64,000 nucleotides of DNA from Methylophaga nitratireducenticrescens (lineage in GTDB: Bacteria; Pseudomonadota; Gammaproteobacteria; Nitrosococcales; Methylophagaceae): contig NC_017857.3 of NCBI RefSeq assembly GCF_000260985.4, positions 2,838,501 to 2,902,500 on the forward strand, given 5' to 3'. Below the pieces are notes generated by a model, which worked only from the letters and a program-made list of their open reading frames with translations, did no database searches and was not told where the DNA came from. Below, piece by piece: positions 1 to 8,653 of this stretch; within the stretch, counting starts at the first letter, position 1; every line of letters begins with the position of its first letter. Position numbers and translations under genes: made by a program.

Positions 1-1485
1 ATGCTGGGAGTCGCTGTTGGCACTCTGCTTATCGGCGTTACAGCTGCCTGGCTCACTACAATGTGTCAATTTCCCGGTCGCAGTGTGTTCGAGTGGGCCT
101 TGTTGCTGCCAATGGCAATGCCAGCCTATATTATTGCCTATACCTATACCGGCATGCTGGACTTTGCTGGTCCGTTGCAAACCAGCCTGCGTGAATGGTT
201 TGGCTGGCAATACGGAGATTACTGGTTCCCCCAGATCCGTTCGCTAAACGGTGCAGTTGCCATGCTGACTCTGGTGCTTTATCCCTATGTTTATCTGCTT
301 AGCCGTGCGGCGTTTCTGAATCAATCAATCTGCGTGCTTGATGTCAGCCGGACATTAGGCAATGGTCCATGGAAAACGTTCTGGAAAGTAGCGCTTCCGC
401 TGGCTCGTCCAGCAATCATTGCTGGTTTATCATTGGCGTTGATGGAAACTTTAGCCGATTATGGCACCGTACAATTCTTTGGCGTCAGCACCTTTACTAC
501 CGGCATTTTCCGCACCTGGTTTGGTATGGGTAGTGCGGCGGTGGCAGCCCAACTCGCCGCTGGACTGATGGTATTTGTATTTGCCTTGATTCTTATCGAA
601 CGTTATTCCCGTCGTAAAGCCCGCTATCACCACACCAGTCGTCGTCACCAGGATCTGCGTCGATTCCAACTGACCGGTGGCCGGGCATTTCTGGCATTTC
701 TGTTTTGCCTGCTTATCCTTGGACTGGGATTTTTATTACCAGCATTTCAACTGCTCAGCTGGACCATCCATGTGGCGGATACTGTGATTGATGCAGAGTT
801 TCTAAGATTACTTGTCAACAGCCTGTCCCTTGCCGCGTTTGCTGCCGTACTGGCATTGTTACTGGCGCTGGTTATGGCTTATGCCCAACGACTTCATCCG
901 GGCAAACTGGTCAGTGGTGCTGTCCGGGTGGCAGGAATGGGGTATGCCGTGCCTGGCGCTGTTATTGCCGTTGGTGTGATGATTCCTTTTGCCTGGGTTG
1001 ATAACACCATTGATGATTTGGCCCGGAGTCAGTTTAATTATTCCACTGGACTGTTATTGAGTGGCACATTGGTCGCGGTCACATTTGCCTATCTGACCCG
1101 TTTTCTTGCGGTTTCGTTACAAACCGTTGACAGTGGCTTAACACGCATAACCCATTCGATGGATGAAGCGGGTCGTTCCTTTGGTTTTCGCCCCTTACAG
1201 ATACTGAGACAGATCCATATCCCGATGTTAAGTGCATCATTGATGACGGCATTGTTACTGGTATTTGTCGATGTATTAAAAGAGCTTCCTGCAACATTGA
1301 TATTGCGGCCATTTAACTTTAATACCTTAGCGGTAAAAGCCTATGAACTAGCTTCAGATGAACGTTTGGCCGAAGCCGCACCGGCCGCATTGGCTATTGT
1401 AATTGCCGGCATTATTCCGGTTATTCTGTTAAGTAAAACCATTACCCGATCCCGCAAGTTAAAATTGGCGATTGATGAAAACTGA
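1..1485 (+). CDS. Iron(III)-type ABC transporter permease, 5' end cut by window
   Basis: Inner-membrane permease of a binding-protein-dependent ABC importer of the FbpB/SfuB type, a duplicated permease with two sets of about six helices. The visible 494 residues begin inside a hydrophobic helix; family members are usually 520-560 aa, so the true start lies left of the window. EAA-type loops that contact the ATPase are visible near residues 118-140 (TLGNGPWKTFWKVALPLARP) and 388-412 (SFGFRPLQILRQIHIPML). The gene overlaps the following ATPase gene by 11 bases, so the two are translationally coupled. The periplasmic binding protein is not in view and may lie upstream. Ferric iron is the likeliest substrate by family resemblance; thiamine or sulfate permeases share the fold, so the substrate is inference. 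Confidence 0.85.
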   Translation: MLGVAVGTLLIGVTAAWLTTMCQFPGRSVFEWALLLPMAMPAYIIAYTYTGMLDFAGPLQTSLREWFGWQYGDYWFPQIRSLNGAVAMLTLVLYPYVYLLSRAAFLNQSICVLDVSRTLGNGPWKTFWKVALPLARPAIIAGLSLALMETLADYGTVQFFGVSTFTTGIFRTWFGMGSAAVAAQLAAGLMVFVFALILIERYSRRKARYHHTSRRHQDLRRFQLTGGRAFLAFLFCLLILGLGFLLPAFQLLSWTIHVADTVIDAEFLRLLVNSLSLAAFAAVLALLLALVMAYAQRLHPGKLVSGAVRVAGMGYAVPGAVIAVGVMIPFAWVDNTIDDLARSQFNYSTGLLLSGTLVAVTFAYLTRFLAVSLQTVDSGLTRITHSMDEAGRSFGFRPLQILRQIHIPMLSASLMTALLLVFVDVLKELPATLILRPFNFNTLAVKAYELASDERLAEAAPAALAIVIAGIIPVILLSKTITRSRKLKLAIDEN

Positions 1486-2545
1486 TAGCACTATGCAACT
1501 CCCACAATTACTCGTTGACAATATCAGCATTGGTTATGCTGGCAGGCCGGTCGTAGAAGGTATTTCCTTTCACTTAAAAGACGGTGAAATTGCCTGTTTA
1601 CTTGGCCCGTCCGGGTGCGGGAAAACCTCGGTTTTGCGTGCTATAGCCGGGTTTGAACCGTTAATGCAGGGCAGCATCGTGTTGCACGGTAAAACCGTCA
1701 GCGATGCTGAGTTTTCCCTGCCACCGGAAAAACGCCATGTCGGTATGGTGTTTCAGGACTTTGCCTTGTTCCCTCATCTGACAGTCGCCAAAAATATTGG
1801 TTTTGGTTTACAAAAACTGCCGCGGAAACAGCAGCAGCAACGAGTAGATGAATTACTTGAATTAGTTGAATTAACAGGGGCCCAAAACCAGTATCCTCAT
1901 CAACTTTCCGGTGGACAGCAGCAGCGTGTTGCCCTGGCACGGGCGATGGCACCACGTCCCGATATTCTGTTGCTGGACGAGCCCTTTTCCAGCATGGATT
2001 CCGACTTGCGTGAGCAACTTGCCCGAGAAGTACGTCATTTACTGCGTCGTGATGGGGTGACAGCAATCATGGTGACCCATGATCAACATGAAGCCTTTGC
2101 CATGGCTGATCAGATTGGTGTGTTGGGTCAGGGAAAATTGCTGCAATGGGGTAATGGTTATGATTTATATCACCGGCCAAGCAATCGGTTTGTTGCTGAT
2201 TTCATCGGACAAGGTGTGTTGATACCCGGCGACATTATTGCTGATAATAAAATCAGTACAGAACTCGGTATCGTCAGTGGCAAAATGACTTCAGATGCCA
2301 CTACTGGCCAGCAGGTAAATTTATTACTGCGACCGGATGATATTATCCATGACGATAATAGCCCGTTAAAGGCCAAAATTATTGCCAGAGCCTTTCGTGG
2401 AGCGGTTTATCTCTACACATTGAAGTTGCAAAGTGGCCAACAAATACTGTGTCTGGTACAAAGTCACCATCAGCATGAAATCGGCGAATATCTTGGTATA
2501 AGGCTGGAAGCTGATCATTTAGCTGTATTTACAGATCAGGTCTAG
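1475..2545 (+). CDS. ABC transporter ATPase, FbpC-like
   Basis: Cytoplasmic ATPase partner of the upstream permease, probably energising ferric iron import. Residues 44-52 are the Walker A loop (GPSGCGKTS), a Q-loop sits near 93 (MVFQD), the signature LSGGQQQR is at 144-151, Walker B ends in LLLDEP near 165-170, and a switch histidine follows in MVTHDQHE. The C-terminal 110 residues resemble a TOBE-type regulatory domain. Starts TTG 1472, ATG 1475 and ATG 1493 are possible; ATG 1475 overlaps the permease stop and gives the usual length. Iron, thiamine, spermidine and sulfate ATPases look alike, so only the class is certain. A strong inverted repeat follows the stop codon directly. Confidence 0.88.
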   Translation: MKTDSTMQLPQLLVDNISIGYAGRPVVEGISFHLKDGEIACLLGPSGCGKTSVLRAIAGFEPLMQGSIVLHGKTVSDAEFSLPPEKRHVGMVFQDFALFPHLTVAKNIGFGLQKLPRKQQQQRVDELLELVELTGAQNQYPHQLSGGQQQRVALARAMAPRPDILLLDEPFSSMDSDLREQLAREVRHLLRRDGVTAIMVTHDQHEAFAMADQIGVLGQGKLLQWGNGYDLYHRPSNRFVADFIGQGVLIPGDIIADNKISTELGIVSGKMTSDATTGQQVNLLLRPDDIIHDDNSPLKAKIIARAFRGAVYLYTLKLQSGQQILCLVQSHHQHEIGEYLGIRLEADHLAVFTDQV

Positions 2546-2630
2546 GGTCTGTTGAGCTTTCATCGCCACCACTGCAGGGGGAGGTGTTATATAGTCCTCT
2601 GGGTTGTGGCGATGAAAGCTCAATCAGACC
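2546..2630. repeat. Long inverted repeat after the ABC operon
   Basis: Two arms at about 2546-2569 and 2606-2630 pair over 24 bases with one single-base bulge; the core TTGAGCTTTCATCGCCAC is repeated exactly as its reverse complement. The 36-base centre can fold further. It starts at the stop codon of the ATPase gene. It has no run of T directly after it, so it is not a classical terminator; a processing or stabilising hairpin, or a small palindromic repeat element, are alternatives. Confidence 0.8.
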
Positions 2631-2753
2631 ACAGGGAATTTTTCATACACAAAACCGGGAATTAGTACCAAAGTACAATAGGAATGTTTTATACAGCCGC
2701 CTATATTGTGAGATGCTATAAAAATAATTCTAAAAATCTCCGGGGGGCTATTT

Positions 2754-3299
2754 ATGAATAATTACATTAAAACGATTTTAGTCGCAGCTCTGACAACTTT
2801 TTCATTAACGGTTAATGCCGCCACGTTATCCTTAGCTGGCACAACTTCTTATGATACTAACGGCTTCAAAGGCGAAATATCTCAGCTTCTCAATATCAAT
2901 GATTTTGTGCCTGGAGCTTCCGAAGGTTTTCATCTTGAAAAACCCAATCCAACGGCTATGAGTGCTGATCATGTGCAAACTGCTTTATCAGCAGCGGGCT
3001 CAAGCTTTGTAGTAACGGATTTTTTCAAAATTGAAAATCCTACCACCAATACGTTGGATACCTCATCTTTAAGCTTAGTCTTTTCCGGTTTTTTAATGAA
3101 GTATGCAAAAACCACCATTATTGGTCTTTTTGATACACCAATATCCAGTCTGGAATTCCTGACACACGATGGTAAAGACGTTTCACATATTGCCTATTTC
3201 ACTACTTCGGTTTCAGAAGTGCCTTTACCAGCAGCTTTATGGTTTTTTGCACCTGCATTGCTCGGATTTCTTGGCCTTAGACGTCGCATGAAAAAATGA
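2754..3299 (+). CDS. VPLPA-CTERM (PEP-CTERM-type) sorted exported protein
   Basis: Secreted protein of 181 residues with an N-terminal signal peptide (cleavage likely after VNA, residue 22) and a C-terminal tripartite sorting signal: VPLPA at about 156-160, a hydrophobic helix, then RRRMKK. This is the VPLPA variant of the PEP-CTERM signal, which an exosortase (EpsH/XrtA type) cuts during export to the surface or exopolysaccharide matrix. The middle has no recognisable domain and no cysteines. A purine-rich GGGGGG stretch precedes the ATG by about 7 bases. No exosortase gene is in this window, so processing must depend on a gene elsewhere. Function of the body is unknown. Confidence 0.8.
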   Translation: MNNYIKTILVAALTTFSLTVNAATLSLAGTTSYDTNGFKGEISQLLNINDFVPGASEGFHLEKPNPTAMSADHVQTALSAAGSSFVVTDFFKIENPTTNTLDTSSLSLVFSGFLMKYAKTTIIGLFDTPISSLEFLTHDGKDVSHIAYFTTSVSEVPLPAALWFFAPALLGFLGLRRRMKK

Positions 3300-3348
3300 C
3301 GATAGCAAGCTCAGTTTTAAAACCCACATCTGTCTAAACACCACAAGT

Positions 3349-3510
3349 TTACGGCAACGTAATAATTGGGGTAGGCCAACGGGTTAACCGCTCTTGCGCA
3401 TTGTCGCACTGGCTTAAACTGGGGTAGTGGGTGAAAGTACCTTGCCCGACCAGCAAAGCCATCAACTGTTGTACCAAATATTCATTTGACCATGACACTT
3501 CATTTATCAC
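3349..3510 (-). pseudogene. Small ORF or C-terminal gene remnant, unrecognised
   Basis: A minus-strand frame of 53 codons opens with GTG at 3510 and ends at TAA 3349-3351. Its translation contains VSWSNEYLVQQLMALLVG followed by a polar stretch and a proline-rich end (RWPTPIITLP). Composition looks protein-like but I recognise no family. A stop lies just upstream in frame, so it may be the tail of a broken gene. It could also be chance. Confidence 0.2.
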
Positions 3511-3556
3511 CTTGTTGGTTATTCATGCCATGTATTTTATGTTGTTGAGTGCAGAC

Positions 3557-3580
3557 GCAGTGGTGAGTTAGATGCAAAAA
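3557..3580. repeat. 24-base repeat shared with right island end
   Basis: The sequence GTGGTGAG(T/A)TAGATGCAAAAA with a four-base leader occurs here and at 13682-13705, differing at two positions. Both copies lie near the outer limits of the accessory block between the VPLPA-CTERM gene and yicC. This suggests a shared mobile-element end, possibly an older element whose left end is here. Confidence 0.5.
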
Positions 3581-3936
3581 ATGGCCAACAAGCTAACCAG
3601 GCAAAAGTCTTGTTATGCGGTAGCGCTGGCTAAGCATCTGAATTACATAGTCCAATGCGGAGCTGTTTGGCTGCTTTCAGTCAGTGCAACAAAATCGAGA
3701 CGCTAAACGTCGTTTGCATTCCGGATTGGGAGTGCCAAACGGTTTTTACTGTGGTAGTGAAGTTGTTTTTAGCGTAAAAAGTGCAAATTCTTGCTTTATA
3801 CCAGTAGCTATGCTTTACAGGCTTTGGATTTTTGGCGTTTCGATCCAAACACCAAATGAATAGTGGTTTTGGCATATGGGGGTAAACGGTAGGGGAAGTG
3901 TATGGAGGAAAGTCGTTAGCTTATATGGCCGTACTT

Positions 3937-6327
3937 TCAGGAGAGGTTGGCTTCGAGCTGCAATGTGGTCAGGTTGTCATTATCGTTACCAACATATTGG
4001 AGGGTGTAGCCCATCGCCTTGTAGCTTTTTTCTCGTTTCTTAAACATGCGTTGCAGCATAGGAAGTGCGCAGTCCACATAGTCGTGAATTGTCACTTGTG
4101 TCTTCCCTTCCGCTTCTCGGTGGATCCGACCTGCGTATTGAGCCAAAGTACCTTTCCAGGCGATTGGCATAGCTAAAAACAATGTGTCCAGCCTTGGAAG
4201 ATCAAATCCCTCTCCCACATACTTACCTGTTGCGACCACTATTTGAGCGGATTGCAGGTGCTTGTCGGCATATTTACGTTCAGCTGCTTTCATTGCACCT
4301 TTCAAAACGATTGAGTTAATACCCATGTCGCCAAGTTGTGTGTGGATGTTTTCGGCGTGATCTCTCCTTTCCGTTAGAATTAACGGGTGTCCGCCATTGT
4401 GAACACACTGGATGGCGTCTGAGATAATCTTTGACGTGCGGCATTCATTATCGACAAGCCAACGATAGGCATCAGTCACTTTTGGACGTTCATCTGTTTT
4501 AACTAACTCGTGAGGCGGTGCATCGTAGAACTGATTGATGATGACTGTCTGAGTAAACTGTTCGTCAGTGCTGCTTTTCACTTTGTAGCGAATTGGCCCG
4601 GCTGCCATAAAAATGATTTTTTGATGCCCATCTTGCCTTTCGGGTGTCGCTGTTAGACCCAATACATATTTTGCTCTTACTTCGTTGAGCACCATTTCAA
4701 ACCTTGGAGCGGATAGGTGATGGCATTCATCGACGATGATATGACCGTAGTCTTGTATTAAGTGTGAAATTGAGTTGTCCTTTTTATTGACCAAGCTTTG
4801 GTAAGTAGCAATATCGATAACGCCACTCGGTTTTCTTTTACCACCACCTACACTGCCAATGTTCACATCTGGCAAGAATGTGCGTAATCGCTCGTGCCAT
4901 TGCTCAAGCAGTTGGCGGCTATGAACAAGGATCAGCGTGTTTACTTTTCGTTTTGCGATCATGCCGATGGCAGTAACTGTTTTTCCAAATGCCGTTGGTG
5001 CATGCAATATGCCGAAGTCATGCTTACTCATAGCTGCTACCGCTTCACGCTGGTTTTTTCGCAACGTGAAGGTAGGAGCAAGTTTGATTAATGGTTTGCC
5101 TGCTTCGCGCTTATCGTCAAATTGCACAGAGATATTGTGCTCTTGTAACAAAGCAATCGCTTCATCGAGACAGCCTCGCGATAGTGCTAAATAACCGTTT
5201 TCAATGCGTGCACAAGAAATAAATCTTGGAATGCCATGAGTGGAAAAGCGTAACGCTTGCGTTTTAAAAAACACAGGATTCGAAAAGCTGGCCAATCGCT
5301 TTAGTCCTGCCAGCAGCGGCCCAGGTAACTCACTCATCAAAAAATAGATGTGGTTCGCCAGGGTGATGGTAATGCTTTTCGGCAGGCGCTCTAACTTAAT
5401 TGGGGGGCTTTTTGCAGTGATTTCCCATGGAGGACGGTTGTCTGCGAGCCCCTGTTCTGACAATAAATGAGTATTTGGTGAAATTGCCGCGATGAGCTCT
5501 TCAACACTTGGTTGAGTAAGCGTTTTAAGCTGTGAGAGATACAGCCATTGATCGTCAATGGCATTTAACTCGCTATCAACAAAACAACTACGGCCTGAAA
5601 GCCGAGCCTCTTTTTGAAGTGGTAAAGCTATGAGGTTGCCAAATCCGCCCTCAGAAAGAAAGTCTTGGTTCGGAAATAACCTGTCATAAGAGTCAAACGA
5701 AAGATTTGGAAATATCTCCATCGCTTTATCAAGTAGCACAACCCCGAGTACCCGTGCTTGGTTGGCAGGGATATTCGTTTCAAAGAATATCCATAAGTGC
5801 GCTCCGTTACCTGAGCGCGAGATTTCTATGGCATGAGGAATGCCGAATTCTTGGCATGCTCTGGACATCGCTTTGACTTCTTCTTGCCAACAACCTTTGT
5901 CAAAATCGGCAGCCAACAAATAACAAGTATTGTCTTTCAATAACGGATAAAGCCCTACGACTTGATGACCGGCAAGATGGCGATAAATAATCTGTTCGCT
6001 TAATTCACTGAATTGCCGATGCGTACACTCCTGAAACTTTATTCGGGGCTTGTTGCATACTCCAGCGATCCACTCGTTGTCACAGGCAACGGAATAGCCA
6101 CTGCGTCCCTGTTGGTTCTGCCAACGGTTGGCAAAGATATCCTCTCGTCCGCGGAATCGTTGTCTGAAGATGGCAATTTTTTGTTCTGGGGTAAATGTCT
6201 GTATCGGACGATCGCTTTGAGCGTTAAGCAAAGAGTTTCTTAATGCGAGAAGCTGTTGCTTTTCGTTTTCAAGCTCAGCTAGCCTGTTATCAATAGCAGA
6301 TACATCTTGGTAGCGAGCGCCATTCAT
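3937..6327 (-). CDS. TOTE-type primase-helicase (AEP domain + SF2 helicase)
   Basis: A 796-residue protein in three parts. Residues 5-60 form a coiled coil and linker. Residues 60-290 resemble the archaeo-eukaryotic primase domain of TOTE conflict systems, with a metal-binding DFD at 141-143 in AADFDKG and a SGNGAHLW motif at 172-179. Residues 415-796 are a superfamily-2 helicase: Walker A HAPTAFGKTV (442-451), DECH (533-536), motif III LTATP (558-562), motif VI QYAGRIHR (730-737). All catalytic residues are present. Such proteins occur on mobile elements and in defence or conflict loci, and are thought to act on DNA at invading or replicating elements; the exact role here is inference. It follows the broken antitoxin-like gene by 25 bases in the same direction, probably one transcript. 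No separate nuclease gene is next to it. Confidence 0.8.
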   Translation of the reverse strand: MNGARYQDVSAIDNRLAELENEKQQLLALRNSLLNAQSDRPIQTFTPEQKIAIFRQRFRGREDIFANRWQNQQGRSGYSVACDNEWIAGVCNKPRIKFQECTHRQFSELSEQIIYRHLAGHQVVGLYPLLKDNTCYLLAADFDKGCWQEEVKAMSRACQEFGIPHAIEISRSGNGAHLWIFFETNIPANQARVLGVVLLDKAMEIFPNLSFDSYDRLFPNQDFLSEGGFGNLIALPLQKEARLSGRSCFVDSELNAIDDQWLYLSQLKTLTQPSVEELIAAISPNTHLLSEQGLADNRPPWEITAKSPPIKLERLPKSITITLANHIYFLMSELPGPLLAGLKRLASFSNPVFFKTQALRFSTHGIPRFISCARIENGYLALSRGCLDEAIALLQEHNISVQFDDKREAGKPLIKLAPTFTLRKNQREAVAAMSKHDFGILHAPTAFGKTVTAIGMIAKRKVNTLILVHSRQLLEQWHERLRTFLPDVNIGSVGGGKRKPSGVIDIATYQSLVNKKDNSISHLIQDYGHIIVDECHHLSAPRFEMVLNEVRAKYVLGLTATPERQDGHQKIIFMAAGPIRYKVKSSTDEQFTQTVIINQFYDAPPHELVKTDERPKVTDAYRWLVDNECRTSKIISDAIQCVHNGGHPLILTERRDHAENIHTQLGDMGINSIVLKGAMKAAERKYADKHLQSAQIVVATGKYVGEGFDLPRLDTLFLAMPIAWKGTLAQYAGRIHREAEGKTQVTIHDYVDCALPMLQRMFKKREKSYKAMGYTLQYVGNDNDNLTTLQLEANLS

Positions 6328-6352
6328 AACAAGTGGTTCTTAGGGCGAAGAG

Positions 6353-6714
6353 TTATGAAGCATGAACTTGCGGCGGCTTGATCAGAGACTCAGCTGGAAT
6401 GCCTAATCCTTCATACAGTCTCCAAATCATTTTGAGCGTGAGTAAACGCTTATGATTAAGGATTTCATAAACACGATTGCTTTTACCAAAAAAAGTTCAA
6501 GGTCTTTCACGGTTAAGCCCTTTCGCTCCATTTCGAATTTTATTGCTTCAACCGGATCTGGTAGATCCAATGGAAAATGTTTTGCCTCGTAGGCTCCAAT
6601 CAATATAACCAGAATATCCAGCTTTTCCCTTTCAACGGCATCTGGTTCTGCCATCATCAGGTTTTCAATTCTTTGACAGGTTAAAAATCTATTCGACGTT
6701 TTGAATTTGCTCAT
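6353..6714 (-). pseudogene. higA: HigA-type antitoxin, frameshifted and 5'-truncated
   Basis: HigA-like XRE-family antitoxin in two frames. The first frame (from 6714) carries the family sequence LMMAEPD, AYEAKHFPLDLPDPVEAIKF and MERKGLTVKDLE. After an A7 run on the plus strand (about 6490-6496) reading continues one frame over as GKSNRVYEILNHKR, then LTLKMIWRLYEGLGIPAESL, ending at TAA 6353-6355. One T missing from the coding-strand run restores the family sequence. The first 10 codons are not antitoxin sequence; they lie in a copy of the yicC 3' end (6674-6712), so the original 5' end was lost at that junction. No HigB toxin is found upstream. The frameshift could be a sequencing error; the altered 5' end cannot. 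Confidence 0.75.
6674..6712. other. Degenerate copy of yicC 3' end (putative attL)
   Basis: On the minus strand this reads like the last codons of yicC (EQIQNVE, stop) where yicC itself has EQIQNIE, stop. The 24-base core at 6689-6712 matches 13898-13921 at 21 positions; over 39 bases (6674-6712 against 13883-13921) about 31 match. The 3' end of yicC is the insertion site of MGIVflInd1-type mobilizable islands, where recombination leaves one gene-end copy at each junction. Assignment as attL is inference. Confidence 0.65.
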
Positions 6715-7020
6715 TGAGCAGCGGACTAGATCCTAACAAACTCAACGAGTTATCGAAAAGAAACCGTTCAAAAATGCCTGTTTGCCCACCAAACTGCCCA
6801 CCACTTGCTTATGGCTTTTACTAAATCTTAGTGGAGCTTCTTGGTTATGAGTACGGAAGACAGTGCCGTTTTCACTCTGCTGCTAGAGGTAAAAATAGCA
6901 GTTTTGAAAGGCTTTATCGAGTAAATTTTCAATACCCTTTCATCTCATGGATACAATAGTGGCCATTTGGGCTTTTAATCTATAATTATGGACATTACTG
7001 TATCCAATAGGTTATTGCGG
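6715..7020. other. Island left-end noncoding region
   Basis: No gene is visible. It holds a pair of GCCCACCA-type repeats (6781-6806) that match a pair at 13757-13782 at 22 of 26 positions in the same orientation. Each pair lies 70-100 bases inside the nearest yicC-end copy, as expected for recombinase arm-type sites. The right part carries the promoter of the hipBA remnant. Confidence 0.55.
6948..7006 (+). promoter_or_regulatory. hipBA promoter flanked by inverted half-sites
   Basis: TATAAT at 6981-6986 lies 35 bases before the hipB-like start. Half-sites TGGATACA (6948-6955) and TGTATCCA (6999-7006) are exact inverted copies on both sides of it. HipB of E. coli binds operators built from TATCC and GGATA, so autoregulation by the antitoxin is plausible. 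The spacing is wider here than in the E. coli operator. Confidence 0.5.
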
Positions 7021-7312
7021 ATGAATTTTACCTTACTTGATGATACCGATGTGAGCCAAGCTTATGCTGCCTATTTGCGTGAGTTACGCCAACGCGCAAA
7101 AACTGTCACGAGCGGCATTGGCAGTGCGAAGCTGCATACCTGCGGCCACCATTAAGAAGTTTGAGCTGACTGGGCAAATTTCATTTCGCCAATTGCTGTT
7201 GCTTTGGCAGACTCTCGACTCATTGGATAGGCTTTATCAGCTCACACAACCTAACAAAGTGTGCGTCACTATGCCTACTAGCATTAATGAGATGCTAAAA
7301 GATGAGTTTTAA
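7021..7312 (+). pseudogene. hipB: HipB-like antitoxin, single-base frameshift
   Basis: Helix-turn-helix antitoxin of a HipBA toxin-antitoxin pair. ATG 7021 opens MNFTLLDDTDVSQAYAAYLR, ELRQRAK; the frame then fails at GCAAAAACTG, and the continuation KLSRAALAVRSCIPAATIKK followed by FELTGQISFRQLL lies one frame over. Adding one A to the A5 run rejoins a protein of about 97 residues. The stop overlaps the hipA start by 11 bases. It is either an inactivated gene or an assembly indel. It matches the HipB layout: small, HTH-bearing and directly before hipA. Confidence 0.7.
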
Positions 7313-8641
7313 ACCTATTCAAAAACTCACCGTAACCCGCACGTTAAGCTCAGGTGAGCAGGTAACTGTAGGGGGCTTGGCTCAGAATCGGCAAGGCGTT
7401 TTTTTCAGTATGCCAACAGCTATTTGCAGCAGTTTGGCAATGTATCGCCTTTTACTTTGCAAGCCAATACGCAAAAGTACAAGCCGCACCTAAACAACCG
7501 CACCAGGGTGTACATGGTGTATTTGGAGATTGTTTGCCCGATGGCTGGGGGATGCTGTTACAAGATCGTATTTTCCGGCAAAAAGGCATTCTGCCTAATC
7601 AATTAACGACGACGGATCGACTGGCCTTTGTCGGTGATAAAAGCATGGGAGCGCTGTCTTTTTCTCCGGTGTCTGAGTTTTCGGCCGCGACGCACGCTGA
7701 CATTGATTTAGCAATCTTGGGCTTAGCAGCGCAAACGCTGTTCGATGCTTCAATGTCAGATTATATAGACGACAACCACGATGAGTTAGATAGGCATACT
7801 CAACAGGTGTTGGCGGCATTAGTCGCCGGTGGTAGTTCGGGTGGGGCAAGGCCCAAGGCGCAGATTTATATGCCTACTGGGGAAACTCAGCATTGTCGAA
7901 CCTTTGCTCAGCCTGGAGATGAGGCTTGGCTGATTAAGTTTACTTCTAAAAATCTAGCGCTCGGGCATGCAGAAGGTTTGTGTGAGGCCGTCTATTTGCA
8001 AATGGCTGGGCAAGCCAAGTGCCAACCGCCGATCTGGCAACTTATTGAAGCGCCTCATACAATCGGCGCGTGTGCTTGGTTGGCGCTCAAGCGTTTTGAT
8101 TATGTCGCTGAACATACCGATTTAGTCAGTCAGCGCAGTTCAGGTCGGTTGCATATGCACAGTGCCTGCGGGCTTTTGGATGCAGACTTTCGAACGCCAA
8201 GTTTAGACTATATTGACTTGATCAAAACCAGCCGACAGCCGTGTAAATCTCCAGCTGCTGGGCAATTGCAATTTCGCCGTGCCATTTTTAACCTGCTGTC
8301 GTCTAACCAAGACGATCACAGTAAAAACTGGGCGTTTTTGCAAGCGGACGATGGTCAATGTCAGCCCTCGCCTTTTTACGATGTCACCTATAGCCCACAT
8401 CCATTTAACGAACATGCCACTGCCTTTGGCGGTTATGGTAAAGCTCCGCCAATTAAGGTGATACAAAAACTTGCTGCAAGTGCAGGTTATGGGAGTTGAC
8501 ATGATGCAAGGCAAATCATTGAAGAAGTCGCAGAAGCACTCAGCCAATTTACTTATCTCGCACTGCAACAAGGGATCAGTAATTGCTAAGATACTGGAAC
8601 AGCGCAAGCAGGAAAATGCAGCGCTTTTTCTACAACAATAA
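7302..8641 (+). pseudogene. hipA: HipA-like kinase toxin, multiply disrupted
   Basis: HipA-family serine/threonine kinase, which in E. coli phosphorylates GltX and induces persistence. ATG 7302 opens the N-terminal subdomain (MSFKPIQKLTVTRTL); one base is missing in the T7 run near 7400, giving QYANSYLQQFGNVSPF in the next frame, and one A is missing near 7475, giving GVHGVFGDCLPDGWG in a third frame. The kinase core is open from 7534, with the catalytic motif SNQDDHSKNW and YDVTYS. At 8497-8499 TGA replaces a likely Trp codon; HDARQIIEEVAEALSQF continues, then a further shift before the final TAA at 8639-8641. Four or five lesions make true decay likely. Confidence 0.75.
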
Positions 8642-8653
8642 GAAGGGACGACA

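Larger units (their letters stand above)
3300..3936. other. Gene-poor stretch at left edge of accessory region
   Basis: No full-length gene is visible. It contains a short coherent minus-strand reading frame (3349-3510) and a 24-base sequence at 3557-3580 that matches 13682-13705 near yicC at 22 of 24 positions, in the same orientation. Longer open frames here show no family features. The stretch looks like eroded mobile DNA between the VPLPA-CTERM gene and the primase-helicase gene. Confidence 0.5.

Noticed and set aside
3681..3875. 64-codon minus-strand ORF
   Set aside because: No family, no ribosome binding site and unusual composition; likely chance in eroded DNA.
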